Of a stretch of 64,000 nt of DNA, positions 19,678-27,059 are shown in pieces; position 1 is the stretch's first letter, and every line of letters begins with the position of its first letter. Source of the DNA: Acestrorhynchus altus (Eukaryota; Chordata; Actinopteri; Characiformes; Acestrorhynchidae); the NCBI GenBank assembly GCA_034509495.1, contig CM067521.1:21532484-21596483 (forward strand), in the 5' to 3' direction. The notes below the pieces were generated by a model, which saw only the letters and a list, made by a program, of their open reading frames with translations, was not told where the DNA came from and did no database searches. Made by a program: the position numbers and the translations under genes.

Positions 19678-21813
19678 GTTGTTGTTGTTAATATCCTTAT
19701 CTGAATTAGTAGTAGTAGTTAAATGGCCTCAGTACTCTTATGAGTACTCTCAATACTCTTATTTTAGCCGTATTCCGAGTTACATTGCGGAATTCCAAAC
19801 TGATAACAGGTTGATGGCATCGTGTGAGGTAGACAGGGTAGGTCCTGTTGTTTGTTCTTGAATCAGAATTAGGAAGCTTACAATATTGGCATGTAGCATA
19901 CCCAAAACTCACAGCCTGCAACGTGCGAGCATCACGTTTATAGTGTTAATTAAAATTGTTATTGTCTTTTAAAGAATCGATACATTATTGTAAAATGCAA
20001 AACTCAAGTCTACCAATCTTAGCTTTTTTATATTGAAGCCATTGAGACTAAACAAAGAGACACTAGAAGAGAATCATACCAAATAATCAACCAAATAAAT
20101 CTGGGTTGAAAGAAGTGAGGGTATGTCCACTCACTTCTCCACCTACATCATATGGGCAAAAGTATTCAGACACCGTCTGATTCAGTGTTTCTTCCAAATC
20201 CTGCTTTTGTTGAAGTACTTGTCTCCACTGTCCAGGAAAGTCTTTCTACTAGATCTTGGAGCACTGCTTTAATTATTTGATTGCATTCAGCAACAAGCAG
20301 TAGTGAGGTCCATTTTTTGGATGGGGCATCATCATTCCAGAGAACATAGTCATACTCCTCCACAGCACAATTCTGGTGAGCTTTATTATGGTTCAATAAA
20401 ATAGTCATATTGCCCACCTGTACTATACAATTAAAGAACAAAATAGTATGAAATGCATCTGCAATCAAATGCATGAGTGATGTGCAGGCAAATGAAACGA
20501 ACGGAGCAGCTGTAGTCTTACAGTGTTTTCACACTTGTCTTGAATAAATCAGTCCGCACCCACAACTGGACTCTGGGCTGTGGATCAGTTGCATGTTTTC
20601 AAATATCACCTTCCTGCATGCGTTTCTGCAAGAGGGACTGTGTTTAGCCCTGCAGGCGACAAGTTGAAGCAGCCGTGATCAAATGAACCAATCAGGCCAC
20701 CCCACACATGACGATGGGAGTGGATATCTTCCACACTCACAGCAAACCCCAAACTAATGGTTTCAGAAAGACCAGAGATCGTCCACCTTGAGGACTGCAT
20801 TGAGCACTGGGGGGGTTCACCCAGAACAGGGTGCTAATCTGTATCTGGCAATACATTCACTCACACACACACCCTCAATCACCCACCAGGGCAATTTAGG
20901 GTAGCCAGTTCACCTGAGATCCATGTTTTTGGAATGTAGGAGGAAACCAGAGATGCTGACATGGGGGAACATGGAAACTCCACCCAAACAGGGCATTGAA
21001 CCCAAGAACTGAAGGCCTGTGCCACCTTACTGAAGGCTTGTGTCCGGTTTGGACAACCGTTTGGACATCTATTGTCTTCCACAGTGTTTATCACCAACAT
21101 TAGCCTCATAGGTCCAGTACTAAAACTAAAACAGGTCAATTTGGACATCAAATGTAGACGGACTGATCGATGACATCTGCGATTAGTGGATAACTGTGAA
21201 TTTGATTTGTAATGTCTGTTAGTCTTAATAAATAATAAAAGCAGTATATCACACAGAGAGGGCAGAAACCGAATGGCCCTAACCGAACTGTGAAAGAGAT
21301 CTCATTACAGCATCTGCGGGTGGTGTGAAACCCAAATAGAAGATGACAGAAAGCATGAGGATAAGAACACGGCATATGCATTAATTTACACTGTGAGTGC
21401 TGAAGCGGCATGAATTGAGTGTCAGGTGTGTGTGTGTGTGTGTGAAAAAGGGGAGGGGTAGTGTGAGATGCTCTCTCCTCCCATTATATAAATTGCTTTT
21501 TATTTGGGAGGCAATCCTTAAATATTTAAATATGAAAACGCATGCATTCTAACATAGTAACACTGTCATATCCTATTCAGCACCTTGATACCAGATGAAG
21601 CAATTAAAGCAAACAGTATACCACACCAGAAGTCTTATGGGGTGAGACAGCATCTCCATAAAGTACTTCATAAGCTGCTGTACATTTCCATTTCTTATGA
21701 CTACAGCCATTTGACTCACGGTCTTGAGGGACGTCGATGGGAGCTGCCTTCTTCCAGAGAAGCACAATGATTGACAGCACAGCCAGAGCCGCCCGCTGCC
21801 CCTGCGGCCACAT
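1568..21813 (-). CDS. nfasc: neurofascin, 5' half of the gene (signal peptide to Ig4), spliced
   Basis: Neurofascin is a single-pass L1-family adhesion molecule that organises axon initial segments and nodes of Ranvier. Eleven exons on the minus strand join with GT-AG introns into one frame: 21720-21813, 14824-14841, 10963-11068, 9986-10182, 8890-9012, 6979-7149, 5042-5095, 3432-3543, 2057-2241, 1812-1943 and 1568-1711, 1336 coding bases in all. The product is a signal peptide followed by four Ig domains, each split over two exons and each with its pair of cysteines. Diagnostic neurofascin stretches are EEYEGEYQCFA (Ig1), GLNGDLYFSNV (Ig2), SEEDSGDYVCMASNKIGSIR (Ig3) and NASNEHGYLL (Ig4). NrCAM is the nearest alternative, but these stretches and the linker sequence fit neurofascin better. 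Ig5, the fibronectin repeats, the membrane segment and the ankyrin-binding tail lie beyond position 1. Whether this is the teleost a or b copy cannot be told here. Confidence 0.92.
1812..1943 (-). CDS. nfasc: nfasc Ig4 exon, first half
   Basis: This 132-bp exon encodes AAPYWLHKPTNLVLAPGENG, QLVCLASGNPKPTIEW and LVNGEPIE. AAPYW, LVLAPGE and GNPKPTI.W.VNGEP are typical of neurofascin Ig4, and the first Ig4 cysteine is in LVCLAS. The acceptor is TTCTCTAG and the donor GTGAGA. The intron to the next exon is only 100 bp, the shortest seen here. Confidence 0.95.
2057..2241 (-). CDS. nfasc: nfasc Ig3 exon, second half
   Basis: This 185-bp exon encodes PTPSIKWFKKGGDLPERKV, KFENFNKTLRIVSV, SEEDSGDYVCMASNKIGSIR and HSFSVQMK. 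It has the Ig tryptophan (KWF), the DSGDYVC motif with the second Ig3 cysteine, and one NKT sequon. The acceptor is CACGCAG and the donor GTCAGA, which is weaker than the other donors in the gene. A 50-bp-arm inverted repeat lies 144 bases upstream of the acceptor on the RNA strand. Confidence 0.95.
2385..2509. repeat. intronic inverted repeat with 50-bp arms
   Basis: The arms are 2385-2434 and 2460-2509. They are reverse complements at 49 of 50 positions, around a 25-nt loop. The arm sequence includes GTCAGCTCCTCCTCTACTCT. Related GCTCC/TCTGCTCCC-type sequence occurs at 34.2 and 34.8 kb inside a larger element, so this is probably the remnant of a hAT-like MITE. It sits in the intron before the second Ig3 exon. 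Confidence 0.85.
3142..3407. mobile_element. Tc1-derived MITE, truncated copy (inverse)
   Basis: It carries TTGGCACCATGCCTAATG, AGGAACTGTGTTCTCTGGA, AGTTACTCCAACCAAAGCAG and CCCAATACT at its right end. These match, in inverse order, the family copies at 9.3, 20.2 and 22.0 kb. The right end is about 19 bases from the donor hexamer of the nfasc first Ig3 exon. Confidence 0.8.
3432..3543 (-). CDS. nfasc: nfasc Ig3 exon, first half
   Basis: This 112-bp exon encodes ARNIPETAPSFLSPSGLHSS then KMVLRGEELLLECIAAG and V. It aligns with neurofascin ARGVAERTPSF, SSQMVLRG and LLLECIASGV, and it carries the first Ig3 cysteine. The acceptor is CCTCCACAG and the donor GTGAGTTG. The coding frame is not the longest open frame here: a longer, unrelated minus-strand frame runs through it. 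A transposon-derived repeat ends about 19 bases after the donor hexamer. Confidence 0.92.
3759..3799. repeat. (AAT)n microsatellite
   Basis: About 13 AAT units lie in the intron between the cassette exon and the first Ig3 exon. The rest of 3544-5041 is AT-rich intron sequence in which I see no other element. Confidence 0.95.
5042..5095 (-). CDS. nfasc: nfasc 54-bp cassette exon in the Ig2-Ig3 linker
   Basis: This 54-bp exon encodes EPYNDTQSSLNDTDLYG with split codons at both ends. It lies between the acceptor GTCCACAG and the donor GTGAGTCC. It corresponds to the optional mammalian neurofascin segment HPYNDSSLRNHPDMYS and to the NrCAM linker exon ending LSDTEFYG. The length is a multiple of three, and with the exon skipped the protein reads LKVQSTRNIPE. 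It carries two N-glycosylation sequons (NDT twice). The acceptor has a weak pyrimidine tract, and an (ATAAT)n array begins about 54 bases upstream of it on the RNA. Confidence 0.88.
5146..5204. repeat. (ATAAT)n microsatellite beside the cassette exon
   Basis: About 11 perfect ATAAT units. The array ends about 50 bases from the cassette-exon acceptor and lies upstream of it on the RNA strand. Confidence 0.95.
5207..6978. other. intron sequence between cassette exon and second Ig2 exon
   Basis: AT-rich intron. About 5480-5960 resembles the dispersed MITE seen complete at 47.65 kb: it shares a stretch with GAGATTCTGGATT, CATGAGCTATGAGCC and GAATATAAAATATGAC, but both ends are degraded. A plus-strand open frame at 6096-6359 has no recognisable protein features and I do not regard it as a gene. 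The remainder looks unique. Confidence 0.5.
6979..7149 (-). CDS. nfasc: nfasc Ig2 exon, second half
   Basis: This 171-bp exon encodes MMPITQDKRVSMGLNGDLYF, SNVLARDSSTDYSCNARF and FTHTIQQKNPFNLKVQS. It supplies the second Ig2 cysteine (YSCNARF). ITQDKRVS, NGDLYFSNV and HTIQQKNPF are conserved in neurofascin. The acceptor is TTCTTCCCAG and the donor GTGAGTAA. The final base A pairs with the cassette exon (codon AAG) or directly with the Ig3 exon (codon ACA). Both keep the frame. Confidence 0.95.
7440..8095. repeat. dispersed repeat, copy 1 (with two GATCAGTCAGAGTC-type units)
   Basis: It shares GTTTTTGAGCTGAAAAT, a CAGTGGTC stretch, CATCATTAGTCCC and CTCTGATCAGTCAGAGTCTG with copies at about 41.8-42.25 kb and 57.96-58.5 kb, in the same order. 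An internal unit of about 50 bp around CTGATCAGTCAGAGTCTGTA is present about twice here, three times in the second copy and once in the third. Confidence 0.75.
8127..8188. repeat. (AT)n microsatellite
   Basis: About 31 AT units in the intron between the Ig2 exons. The flanking bases are also AT-rich. Confidence 0.95.
8630..8716. repeat. (AC)n microsatellite
   Basis: About 43 perfect AC units. It lies about 175 bases downstream (on the RNA) of the first Ig2 exon. Open frames here encode only His-Thr or Cys-Val runs and are artefacts. A GA-rich stretch follows at about 8765-8830. Confidence 0.97.
8890..9012 (-). CDS. nfasc: nfasc Ig2 exon, first half
   Basis: This 123-bp exon encodes KSPLWPKEVLEPVVV, AEGSSLILPCNPPPGL and PPPNTFWMNS. 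SPLWPKE and CNPPPGLP are L1-family Ig2 signatures, and the cysteine in PCNPPP is the first Ig2 cysteine. The acceptor is TTCCTCAG and the donor GTGAGTCC. A long AC microsatellite lies about 175 bases into the following intron. Confidence 0.95.
9060..9287. mobile_element. Tc1-derived MITE, partial copy
   Basis: It contains CAAAGGTATTGGATGGAG, CATCACTCCAGAGAAGAGTT and GGGGCTTTATACCCC, all found in the more complete neighbouring copy. It abuts the next copy head to tail. Confidence 0.7.
9288..9718 (+). mobile_element. Tc1-derived MITE, near-complete copy
   Basis: The left end is TATGGACAAAAGTATTGGGA and the right end CAAACATTTGGACATGGTGT, which are related inverted ends. In between are the family blocks TTGTTTCTTCCAAATCAAGG, CACCATCATTCCAGAG, GGGACTAGACAAGCTGTGTG and GAATGCATTCATTAGAAGGG. 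It has no coding capacity. It lies in the intron between the Ig1 and Ig2 exons. Confidence 0.85.
9986..10182 (-). CDS. nfasc: nfasc Ig1 exon, second half
   Basis: This 197-bp exon encodes FWWRRNGKFFNAEKDPRVSM, then RKRSGTLEISF, EEYEGEYQCFALND and FGTAISNKILLRVS. It carries the second Ig1 cysteine (YQC). DPRVSM, RSGTL and EEYEGEYQCFA are near-identical to mammalian neurofascin and differ from NrCAM. The acceptor is TTTTGCAG and the donor GTGAGTA. The exon leaves in phase 1, matching the Ig2 exon. Confidence 0.95.
10183..10869. other. intron between the two Ig1 exons, unique part
   Basis: I see no repeat or coding feature. On the minus strand much of 10620-10860 is pyrimidine-rich, and it gives open frames of low complexity that I reject as genes. 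Confidence 0.6.
10870..10925. repeat. GA/CT-rich microsatellite next to the first Ig1 exon
   Basis: (GA)n with short interruptions. On the transcribed strand it is (CU)n starting about 37 nt after the 5' splice site of the first Ig1 exon. That is the kind of tract polypyrimidine-tract-binding proteins recognise. Any effect on splicing is inference. Confidence 0.9.
10963..11068 (-). CDS. nfasc: nfasc Ig1 exon, first half
   Basis: This 106-bp exon encodes LKQPPTIVKQ then a stretch ending IIIECEAKGNPVP, with the first Ig1 cysteine in ECEAKG. It aligns with neurofascin PPTITKQSAKDHIVDPRDNI and keeps the VDPRDN motif. The acceptor is a pyrimidine-rich tract ending CCTCCAG, and the donor is GTAAGAAC. 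It starts with two bases of a split codon and ends with two bases, which the next exon completes with one. On the RNA strand a long CT-rich tract starts about 37 nt after the donor. Confidence 0.93.
11805..12150. repeat. dispersed repeat also present at 22.56-23.27 kb
   Basis: It shares AATCTGGTGTCATTTATT, CCAATCAAAATTCATTTC, a GGCAGTTGTTC/GGCAGTTATCC block and ATAATATCCAC with the second copy. The copies differ by a roughly 320-bp insertion in the other one. No coding potential is seen. Confidence 0.75.
12487..12740 (+). mobile_element. tRNA-derived SINE
   Basis: The head reads CATGGCCTGGTGGTTAGGGA, a good A-box-like sequence, followed by GCCAGTTTGATAC, a degraded B box. The body holds ACTGCCCATCTGCCGCTCC and GTGTGCTCACTGTCTACTAG, and the tail ACAAATTCCCCTGTGTACAG. 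It lies in the intron between the microexon and the first Ig1 exon. Confidence 0.7.
13355..13493. repeat. short palindromic minisatellite with RFX-like X-boxes
   Basis: About six degenerate units of roughly 23 bp built on GTTACCATAGTAAC and ATGAGTTAAC. Three perfect GTTACCATAGTAAC sites lie at 13356-13369, 13421-13434 and 13444-13457. Each fits the X-box pattern GTNRCC-N2-RGYAAC. The array is intronic in nfasc. Confidence 0.85.
13500..14823. other. intron sequence upstream of the first Ig1 exon
   Basis: No repeat or exon is recognised. Open frames at 13734-14132 (minus) and 14369-14740 (plus) have no domain-like features, and neither is flanked by splice sites joined to nfasc. I treat them as chance. 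Confidence 0.5.
14824..14841 (-). CDS. nfasc: nfasc 18-bp microexon before Ig1
   Basis: An 18-base exon lies between an AACAG acceptor and a GTAAGT donor. With one base from the upstream exon it reads P-R-I-Q-Q-D, and the last T plus TG of the next exon gives L, so the junction reads PRIQQDLKQPP. Mammalian neurofascin has PSIQNEL at the same place as an optional six-residue insert. Skipping gives PQDLKQPP, also in frame. The match of length, both phases and sequence makes this a real exon even though it is too short for ORF detection. Confidence 0.85.
14971..15438. mobile_element. MITE with GGGCCCATATC terminal inverted repeats
   Basis: The left end is GGGCCCATATCATA and the right end TAGGATATGGGCCC, 468 bp apart. 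The inside is AT-rich and non-coding. A related internal segment (an ACAGG-CCAAT-ATTTACATA block) occurs at about 17160-17260 after the foldback copy there. No clear target-site duplication is seen. Confidence 0.7.
15618..15690 (-). promoter_or_regulatory. possible recursive splice site in the nfasc intron
   Basis: On the transcribed strand a pyrimidine-rich tract (CTCTCTCTTTTTGTTCCCCC) is followed by an AG-free stretch and then TTAACAG directly joined to GTACGT. The junction is at 15624/15623. A 3' splice site fused to a 5' splice site is the hallmark of a recursive (ratchet) site. No coding exon fits: in phase the downstream sequence hits a stop after ten codons. This is a sequence match only. 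Confidence 0.35.
16575..17112. mobile_element. foldback repeat family, copy 2
   Basis: It contains TCCATTTTATCAGCTCCACT, CCCCACAGGACCACCACAGA, CATGGTGGTGGTGTGTTAGT and GTTTAAACACTCCAGCAGCA, with both inverted halves present. A short (TG)n lies nearby at 16122-16143. Confidence 0.85.
17260..18159. other. intron sequence, nothing recognised
   Basis: The stretch between the end of the foldback/MITE remnant and foldback copy 3 has no exon, RNA gene or clear repeat that I can name. It includes a short GA-rich run at about 17690-17710 and G-rich patches at about 17790-17860. Confidence 0.5.
18160..18632. mobile_element. foldback repeat family, copy 3
   Basis: It contains GGACCACCACAGAGCACCTA, ACATGGTGGTGGTGTGTTAG, AGTGCTGCTGGAGTGTTTAA and GGGGGTTTAAACACTGATTC. 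The inverse half is shortened. Confidence 0.8.
19225..19530. repeat. dispersed repeat fragment, family of 7.4/41.8/58.0 kb
   Basis: It shares TTTTCAGAAGATCCTAGGCT with 53.77 kb and TTTTTGAGCTGAAAATGTAA with the copies at 7.45 and 57.96 kb. It is truncated before the GATCAGTCAGAGTC unit. Confidence 0.55.
19543..19690. repeat. compound palindromic (AAC)n(AAT)n / (ATT)n(GTT)n array
   Basis: The order of units is mirrored: AAC then AAT on the left, ATT then GTT on the right, with a short spacer near 19584-19590. The two sides are reverse complements in layout, so the array can form a hairpin or cruciform. Confidence 0.9.
20152..20370 (+). mobile_element. Tc1-derived MITE, left part
   Basis: It begins TATGGGCAAAAGTATTCAGA and includes CTGCTTTTGTTGAAGTACTT, ACTGTCCAGGAAAGTCTTTC and TTGCATTCAGCAACAAGCAG. 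The right end is missing. Confidence 0.8.
20810..21030. repeat. dispersed fish-type repeat
   Basis: It includes CAGAACAGGGTGCTAATCTG, GGCAATTTAGGGTAGCCAGT, AATGTAGGAGGAAACCAGAG and CATTGAACCCAAGAACTGAA, a common dispersed sequence in teleost genomes (from memory). Class not assigned. It lies about 700 bases on the transcript-downstream side of the signal-peptide exon. Confidence 0.6.
21720..21813 (-). CDS. nfasc: nfasc exon with start codon and signal peptide
   Basis: The ATG is at 21811-21813 (complement). It encodes about 31 residues beginning MWPQGQRAAL, with a hydrophobic core AALAVLSIIVLLW followed by KK and then APIDVPQD. This corresponds to the GAIEIPMD region where mammalian neurofascin leaves its signal peptide. 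The exon ends GAC C and a consensus donor GTGAGT follows at 21719-21714. The last C pairs in frame with either the 18-bp microexon (codon CCA) or directly with the Ig1 exon (codon CTG), which supports both the start and the boundary. The 5' UTR edge of this exon is unclear. A CAG near 21890 is possible but not decisive. The sequence around the ATG is locally GC-rich. Confidence 0.85.
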
Positions 21814-22008
21814 CTCTCTCCGACGAACAGCTAGCCGCTCCTCCCAGGCCTCTTACTGGTTTAGTAGCACACCTCTGGCAGCGTCTTTGACCTTTGGCAA
21901 CAAAAACACAAACTTCTGATCATTAATATTTTATTACTCAACGCTGCATTGGCTCATTTTGTAATGAAAGAAATAACCAATGTTGACTTTTCAGTGCATG
22001 CTGACATA

Positions 22009-22325
22009 CACTGTATGTCCAAATGTTTGTGGACACCCCTTCTATGAAATGTAGTCAGGTTATTTTGAGCTGTGCCCATTGCTGACACAGACATGCAAAA
22101 GCTGTGTTCTCTGGAATGAGGGGGTGATCATACATCACTAACACTGTTGTCACTGAATGCAATCAAATCCACACAGCAATGTTCCAAAATCTAGCAGAAA
22201 GACTTCCCTGGACAGTTGAGACAGTTACTCCAACAAAAGCAGCCTAAACTCTTTTAAATGCCCTTGATTTCAAGAAGTAAATAAATAACTCAATCAAAAA
22301 TGAGCAGGTGTCCCAATATAATTCC
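22009..22325 (-). mobile_element. Tc1-derived MITE, internally deleted copy with both ends
   Basis: The left end is ACTGTATGTCCAAATGTTTG and the right end AGCAGGTGTCCCAATATAAT. It carries GTTACTCCAACAAAAGCAGC and GCCCTTGATTTCAAGAAGTA. It is inverse to the copy at 9288-9718. It lies just upstream (on the transcript) of the signal-peptide exon, in presumed intron or 5' flank. Confidence 0.8.
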
Positions 22326-22557
22326 TATTATCTGAATTTCAATGTCTTTATATTTCTTTAAATGCCTGCAATGAAAGGTGTCCCAAAATGGATTTGTCAT
22401 GGCTGAACACACCTACTTTGACAGAATATGGAAGCGAGTCTATGAAAGGGTGGTAACTTGGCTTAAAGCTTACATAGGAGCACGGTTTTCCATACAGTCC
22501 AATACAGCTGACCATTTGCGGCAATTGAATCAGTGAAACACTTCCAGCTCTCCTGCT

Positions 22558-23265
22558 CAATATAATCTGGTGTCATTTATTCCTCTGTCCATAAAAACTG
22601 TTTGTGTGACCACGCATGTTGCTTTTTCCCTTCATATCCCATTAGGTAGAGTGAAACCTCTGGAGTGGTGAGCAAATGGAGGGTGGGTAAGTGTTACGGT
22701 GCAAACACTATTCAGAGACTATGGGGTGTTCGGAATACTGATGCGTCGTTCTTTCAAAGGATAGTTTTTCCTTCTTTCTTCAAACCTATCAGAATCAGAA
22801 TGTATTGATCCGAGACTGAAGATTCTTACAGCTGCACAAACTATATGAAATATATAAAATACAAAATAGATGAATAAAAATGAAAATAAAAATGACAGAG
22901 TAATAAAAATAAGCAGAATTAACACTTACATGTTAAAACACTTAATTATATACTTATTATATGATAATAAATGAATAAGAACATCCAGAGTTATTGCACT
23001 GATACGTAAAATTAAAATTACACAAGTGAACCATAGGTGTTTTTAGTGGTCTCCCATTAAGGGAGGGGTCATAGAGTTTAATGGCCACATGTAGGTCAAA
23101 AATAAAATCAGCCAATCAAAATTCATTTCTGTTGCTAGGCAGTTATCCCATAGCTCAACCAATCATTACAGCCTCTATGAATTCAGGGATTTTCATAATA
23201 TCCACTGAAAGGCAATAAATAACGCAGTGGTGTCCAGAATACTGCTCTCCTACATCAACCCCATC
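22558..23265. repeat. dispersed repeat, second copy, interrupted by an insertion
   Basis: 22558-22710 and 23098-23265 match the two halves of the repeat at 11805-12150. The roughly 390-bp segment between them replaces about 70 bp in the other copy, and it is A-rich (for example AAAATGAAAATAAAAATGAC). It looks like a nested retroposon or AT-rich insertion. Confidence 0.65.
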
Positions 23266-23689
23266 AGACCCCCCGGAGATGGCAGCCACACAATCCAATA
23301 CGACTGTCTTAAAAGCATTTTTAGGCTTTGTTACTGTGACATAAACCAGCGAGTAATATCATTATTATAGAAATGCTTATAGCATTTATTATATATGCAT
23401 GCATATATGATCATATATACTAACATTATAGTGTTACCATTCTGAGGTAAAGCATAATTACTACCCATACATCAAAAACAACAAATACATCAAAATATCA
23501 ATACTCAGTAATGAGTTATACTCATTATATGGCATTTTTAATCTGGATCACTGATAAAAATCACCAACATTCAATAAGATAGGTCAATCAGGCTAATGGA
23601 AATAGTAGTATCTCAGAGGGGCCAATTGCAAGGTCGCTGCTGTGTAATGGTAGGCCTGTCTGGTTCATACTTGTGTGGTCATCAATGGT

Positions 23690-23835
23690 TTGTCCACTTG
23701 TGCATCTCCAAAAATGAGAATATCGAGGATTTCAAGCTTTTTATTAGAATAGTGTAGTATGTTGTTCGTGAAAATCAGAGGTCAGGTTTCTCAGTTTATT
23801 AGAATATTTAATTTCAAGTTTGAATAAATTATTAA
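23690..23835. repeat. remnant of the TGCATCTC-AAAA-TAGAATA MITE
   Basis: GTGCATCTCCAAAAATGAGAATATC and TTTCAAGCTTTTTATTAGAA resemble the complete copy at 47.65 kb. The right end is lost. The stretch 23270-23690 shows nothing I can name. Confidence 0.5.
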
Positions 23836-24149
23836 TCAGACCAAAAAACGCTGGAATTATGTCACATGATACACACATAAGGCTAAAAGCATTGTGAAGA
23901 AACTGTACTAAATGAATGACAGAACGCAGTACACATGTGTGCAGGTTTCAGCTGGCCTAAATTTTCAGCTGAGGCAAGCAGACCCATGAGACAGTAGCCT
24001 GCCCCCAGCTCCAGAGACCGCAGGGTTACAGCATGGTAAACTGAATACTACACCAAAACCAGACTCCACATGGCTACACCGTATATCAGGCTACCTGCCT
24101 GCATCAGGAGATATCATCACTTTCAGCACAAAGCCATAATGCTGGGCAT

Positions 24150-24765
24150 ATACCCCGATCAACCGTAACATTATGACCGCCTCCTTAATTCTACTTGTAT
24201 TCACTGTCCATTTCATCAGCTCCTCTGACCATATAGGAGCACTTTGAAGTTCTATAATTACAGAATGTAGTCCATTTGTTTCTCTGTGTAGGATACTCTG
24301 TTCTTCAACGGGTAGGACCACCACAGGACCACCACAGCCACACTCAGCCCTGCAGTGATGCTTACATGGTGGTGTTTTAGTGTTAGCGTGTGTTCCACTG
24401 GTATGAGTAGATCAGAAACAGCAGTGCTGCTGGAGGGTTTAAACAGTACTACCTAGTTGCTCCACCTTGTAGTCAGAGACAGAAGCTGATCTGTCATCTG
24501 CTTGTGTTGATCATCCTCGTCCTTCAGTGCTCACCGGACTCGATGTGTTGTCTCGATAGTCTCAGTCCAGCAGCACTGGTCTCAGGGTTTAAAAACTCCA
24601 GCAGCACTGCTGTGTCTGATCCTCAAACCAGCACAACACACACTAACACACCACCAAAGTCACCGTCAATGTCCCTGCAGTGCTGAGAATGACCCACCAC
24701 CCACATAATACCTGCTCAGCGGTGGTCCTGTGAGGTGTCCTATAAATACTGATGTACTCACAAAC
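24150..24765. mobile_element. foldback repeat family, copy 4, near-complete left end
   Basis: The left end reads CGATCAACCGTAACATTATG, the family's terminal sequence. Then come TCCATTTCATCAGCTCCTCT, GTGCTGCTGGAGGGTTTAAA and the inverse half AAACTCCAGCAGCACTGCTG, ending GTGGTCCTGTGAGGTGTCCT. Confidence 0.85.
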
Positions 24766-24954
24766 ACATTTTCAGGGAAGATTGGTCCAAGGTTCCTCCT
24801 CAACACTGTACTTATTTACACCCATACAGGAAATAGGGATCTATAGGTTCTTAACTTTAAGGGTTCCACATTTTCTAGCCTGCAGTATGCTTTTTTCAGT
24901 ATGCTCAATAAAAGACACCTATACACCAGTACAACTGTATATATGTAGTGTGTG

Positions 24955-25026
<72 letters not shown>

Positions 25027-25048
25027 GTTGTATGTTAGTTATAATACA

Positions 25049-25110
<62 letters not shown>
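24955..25110. repeat. compound (TA)n(GT)n and (AT)n microsatellites
   Basis: TA units at about 24957-24992, GT units at 24993-25022, and AT units at 25053-25109. A further segment, GTTAGTTATAATACAGTGCA, is repeated at 25034-25053 and at 25293-25312, so this block has been duplicated. Confidence 0.92.
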
Positions 25111-25112
<2 letters not shown>

Positions 25113-25214
25113 TTATAGAGTGATATAATAAAGGTTTGGCTATTAAACCTACAGAACTGCAGTGAAGTGAATACAATCATATGGAGTACTAAACATCAGG
25201 AAATGTGTGTATCT

Positions 25215-25215
<1 letters not shown>

Positions 25216-25282
<67 letters not shown>
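25216..25282. repeat. (TG)n microsatellite
   Basis: About 33 TG units, followed by TTTTGTTGTGTGTTAGTTAT, which also follows the GT run at 25022. Confidence 0.95.
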
Positions 25283-25286
<4 letters not shown>

Positions 25287-25456
25287 GTTGTGTGTTAGTT
25301 ATAATACAGTGCACTGGTATGTGACTTCACCTACTGCAGCATGACTGTACTGCTCTGCTCTAGCAGCTCCAAGTCTCTGCACCAGTACATCTGTCAGAGA
25401 GAAGAGAGCTTAGCCACAGGCCTGACAGTGTGCCCAGAACTCTCACTGTGAGTGTG

Positions 25457-25534
<78 letters not shown>

Positions 25535-25546
25535 CCTCTCTTTTTA
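25457..25546. repeat. (TC)n microsatellite with interruptions
   Basis: Two runs of TC separated by TTTCTCCC. Open frames on either strand are Ser-Leu or Arg-Glu artefacts. Confidence 0.95.
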
Positions 25547-25714
25547 TTCCTGAAGGTCAGCGGGAGACCCATCCTCCTCTGCCTCCGTGTCCAAGACAGA
25601 CCTTCTGAAACTAGACACTTCAGGTGGTCATTAAATATGCAGTCCCTTCTAAACACATTGGTCTGGACCTCGAGAACATGGCAAGGGTTCACCTTCAAAA
25701 CAAATTGCACATCA

Positions 25715-25975
25715 TACGGTACCACCTCCTTTATTGTATGCTCACTGTCCATTTTATCAGCTCTTTGTAGATTGTAGTTCTATAATTACAGACTGTAGTC
25801 CATCTCTTCCTCTGCATACTCTGTTATTCTCCTTTCACCCTGATCTTCAGTGATCAGGACCCCACAGGACCACCACAGAGCAGCTATTATGTGGGTCGTG
25901 GGTCATTCTCAGCACTGCTGGCAATGAGTGGATCAGACACTGCAGTGCTGCTGGAGTGTTTAAACACTGTGATAG
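25715..25975. mobile_element. foldback repeat family, copy 5 (left half)
   Basis: It includes CACTGTCCATTTTATCAGCT, CCTTTCACCCTGATCTTCAG, GACCCCACAGGACCACCACA and GCTGCTGGAGTGTTTAAACA. It is truncated in the middle. Confidence 0.8.
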
Positions 25976-26831
25976 ACAGACCTGTGGGCAGCGGGCAGTT
26001 GGCAGCTCCATCACGATAAGGCTCCAGCCCATTCTTCACATTTGATACAGAGTTTCTTGTCCACTCCTGTGCTTTATCGGGCTCCCTACTCTCCCGACAT
26101 GGCTATGTGTGACTTCTGACTTTTCCCATTTGTCCATTTTCTGCTGTTTTATGCACATTTCTGATCTTTAAACAACCCCTGAACATCGCTTAAAAACTGG
26201 AGACTGTGAGGTATGCACGAAGATTCCAACCCTATACTATTCTACAGAAGACATAATCTGTCCCAGGGGGACAAACAATTATTCCACAATCTCTTGACAA
26301 TCTTTCATTTACTCTGAGTCTGAGTCGGCTGCTGCAGATGCTGAGATTTTTAGGGGTGTGTTTGGAGGGGGTGTGCTTTGTGTGAACGACTGAGTGAATA
26401 AATTAGAGTGATGTGTCGAGATGCAGGAGATACGAGGGGAGAGGGGGAGAGAGAGAAAGAGACACAAAGAAAGCTCCACCACCAATGCTTCCTTCAGTTC
26501 AACTGACTGTATTTTGAAGGGGGGGCTGATCAAGCTGCTCACTAGAACCTAGGTCTGAAATATCTGGCCAAAGCCCAACACAAACTGGCACAAAGTGGTC
26601 TGATGTTACCCACAGATGTCTGCATGCTTCCCTTTCTTCATCCATTAGTAGTAGTGCATCAGAAATGAGGAACACAATCGAGGTAAAGCCAATTTGATCA
26701 CATGTCCACTATACCATCAAGTCCCATCAAGAGCATGAGGGTTGTATGCACTGGACTGGCTATAGTGACTGAAATTGTACTCGACCGGCATATCATTTGG
26801 TGAAAAACATCTAATAATATTGATGGCAGAG

Positions 26832-27052
26832 TTTAAACACTGTGTCCACTCACTGTCCACTCTATTAGACACTCCTACCTAGTTGCTCCACCTTGTAGAT
26901 GTAAAGTCAGAGACAGAAGCTCATCTGTTTCTGCACAGTTTGTGTTGGTCGCCGTTAAGTCCTTCATCAGTGCTCACAGGACGCTGCCCACAGGATGCTG
27001 TTGGCTGGATATTTCTAGTGGACTGTTCTCAGTCCAGCAGTGACACTGAGGG
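26832..27052. mobile_element. foldback repeat family, copy 6 (central fragment)
   Basis: It contains TTTAAACACTGTGTCCACTC, TATTAGACACTCCTACCTAG, CAGTGCTCACAGGACGCTGC and GTCCAGCAGTGACACTGAGG, the middle section that separates the two inverted halves. Confidence 0.8.
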
Positions 27053-27059
27053 TAAATTC

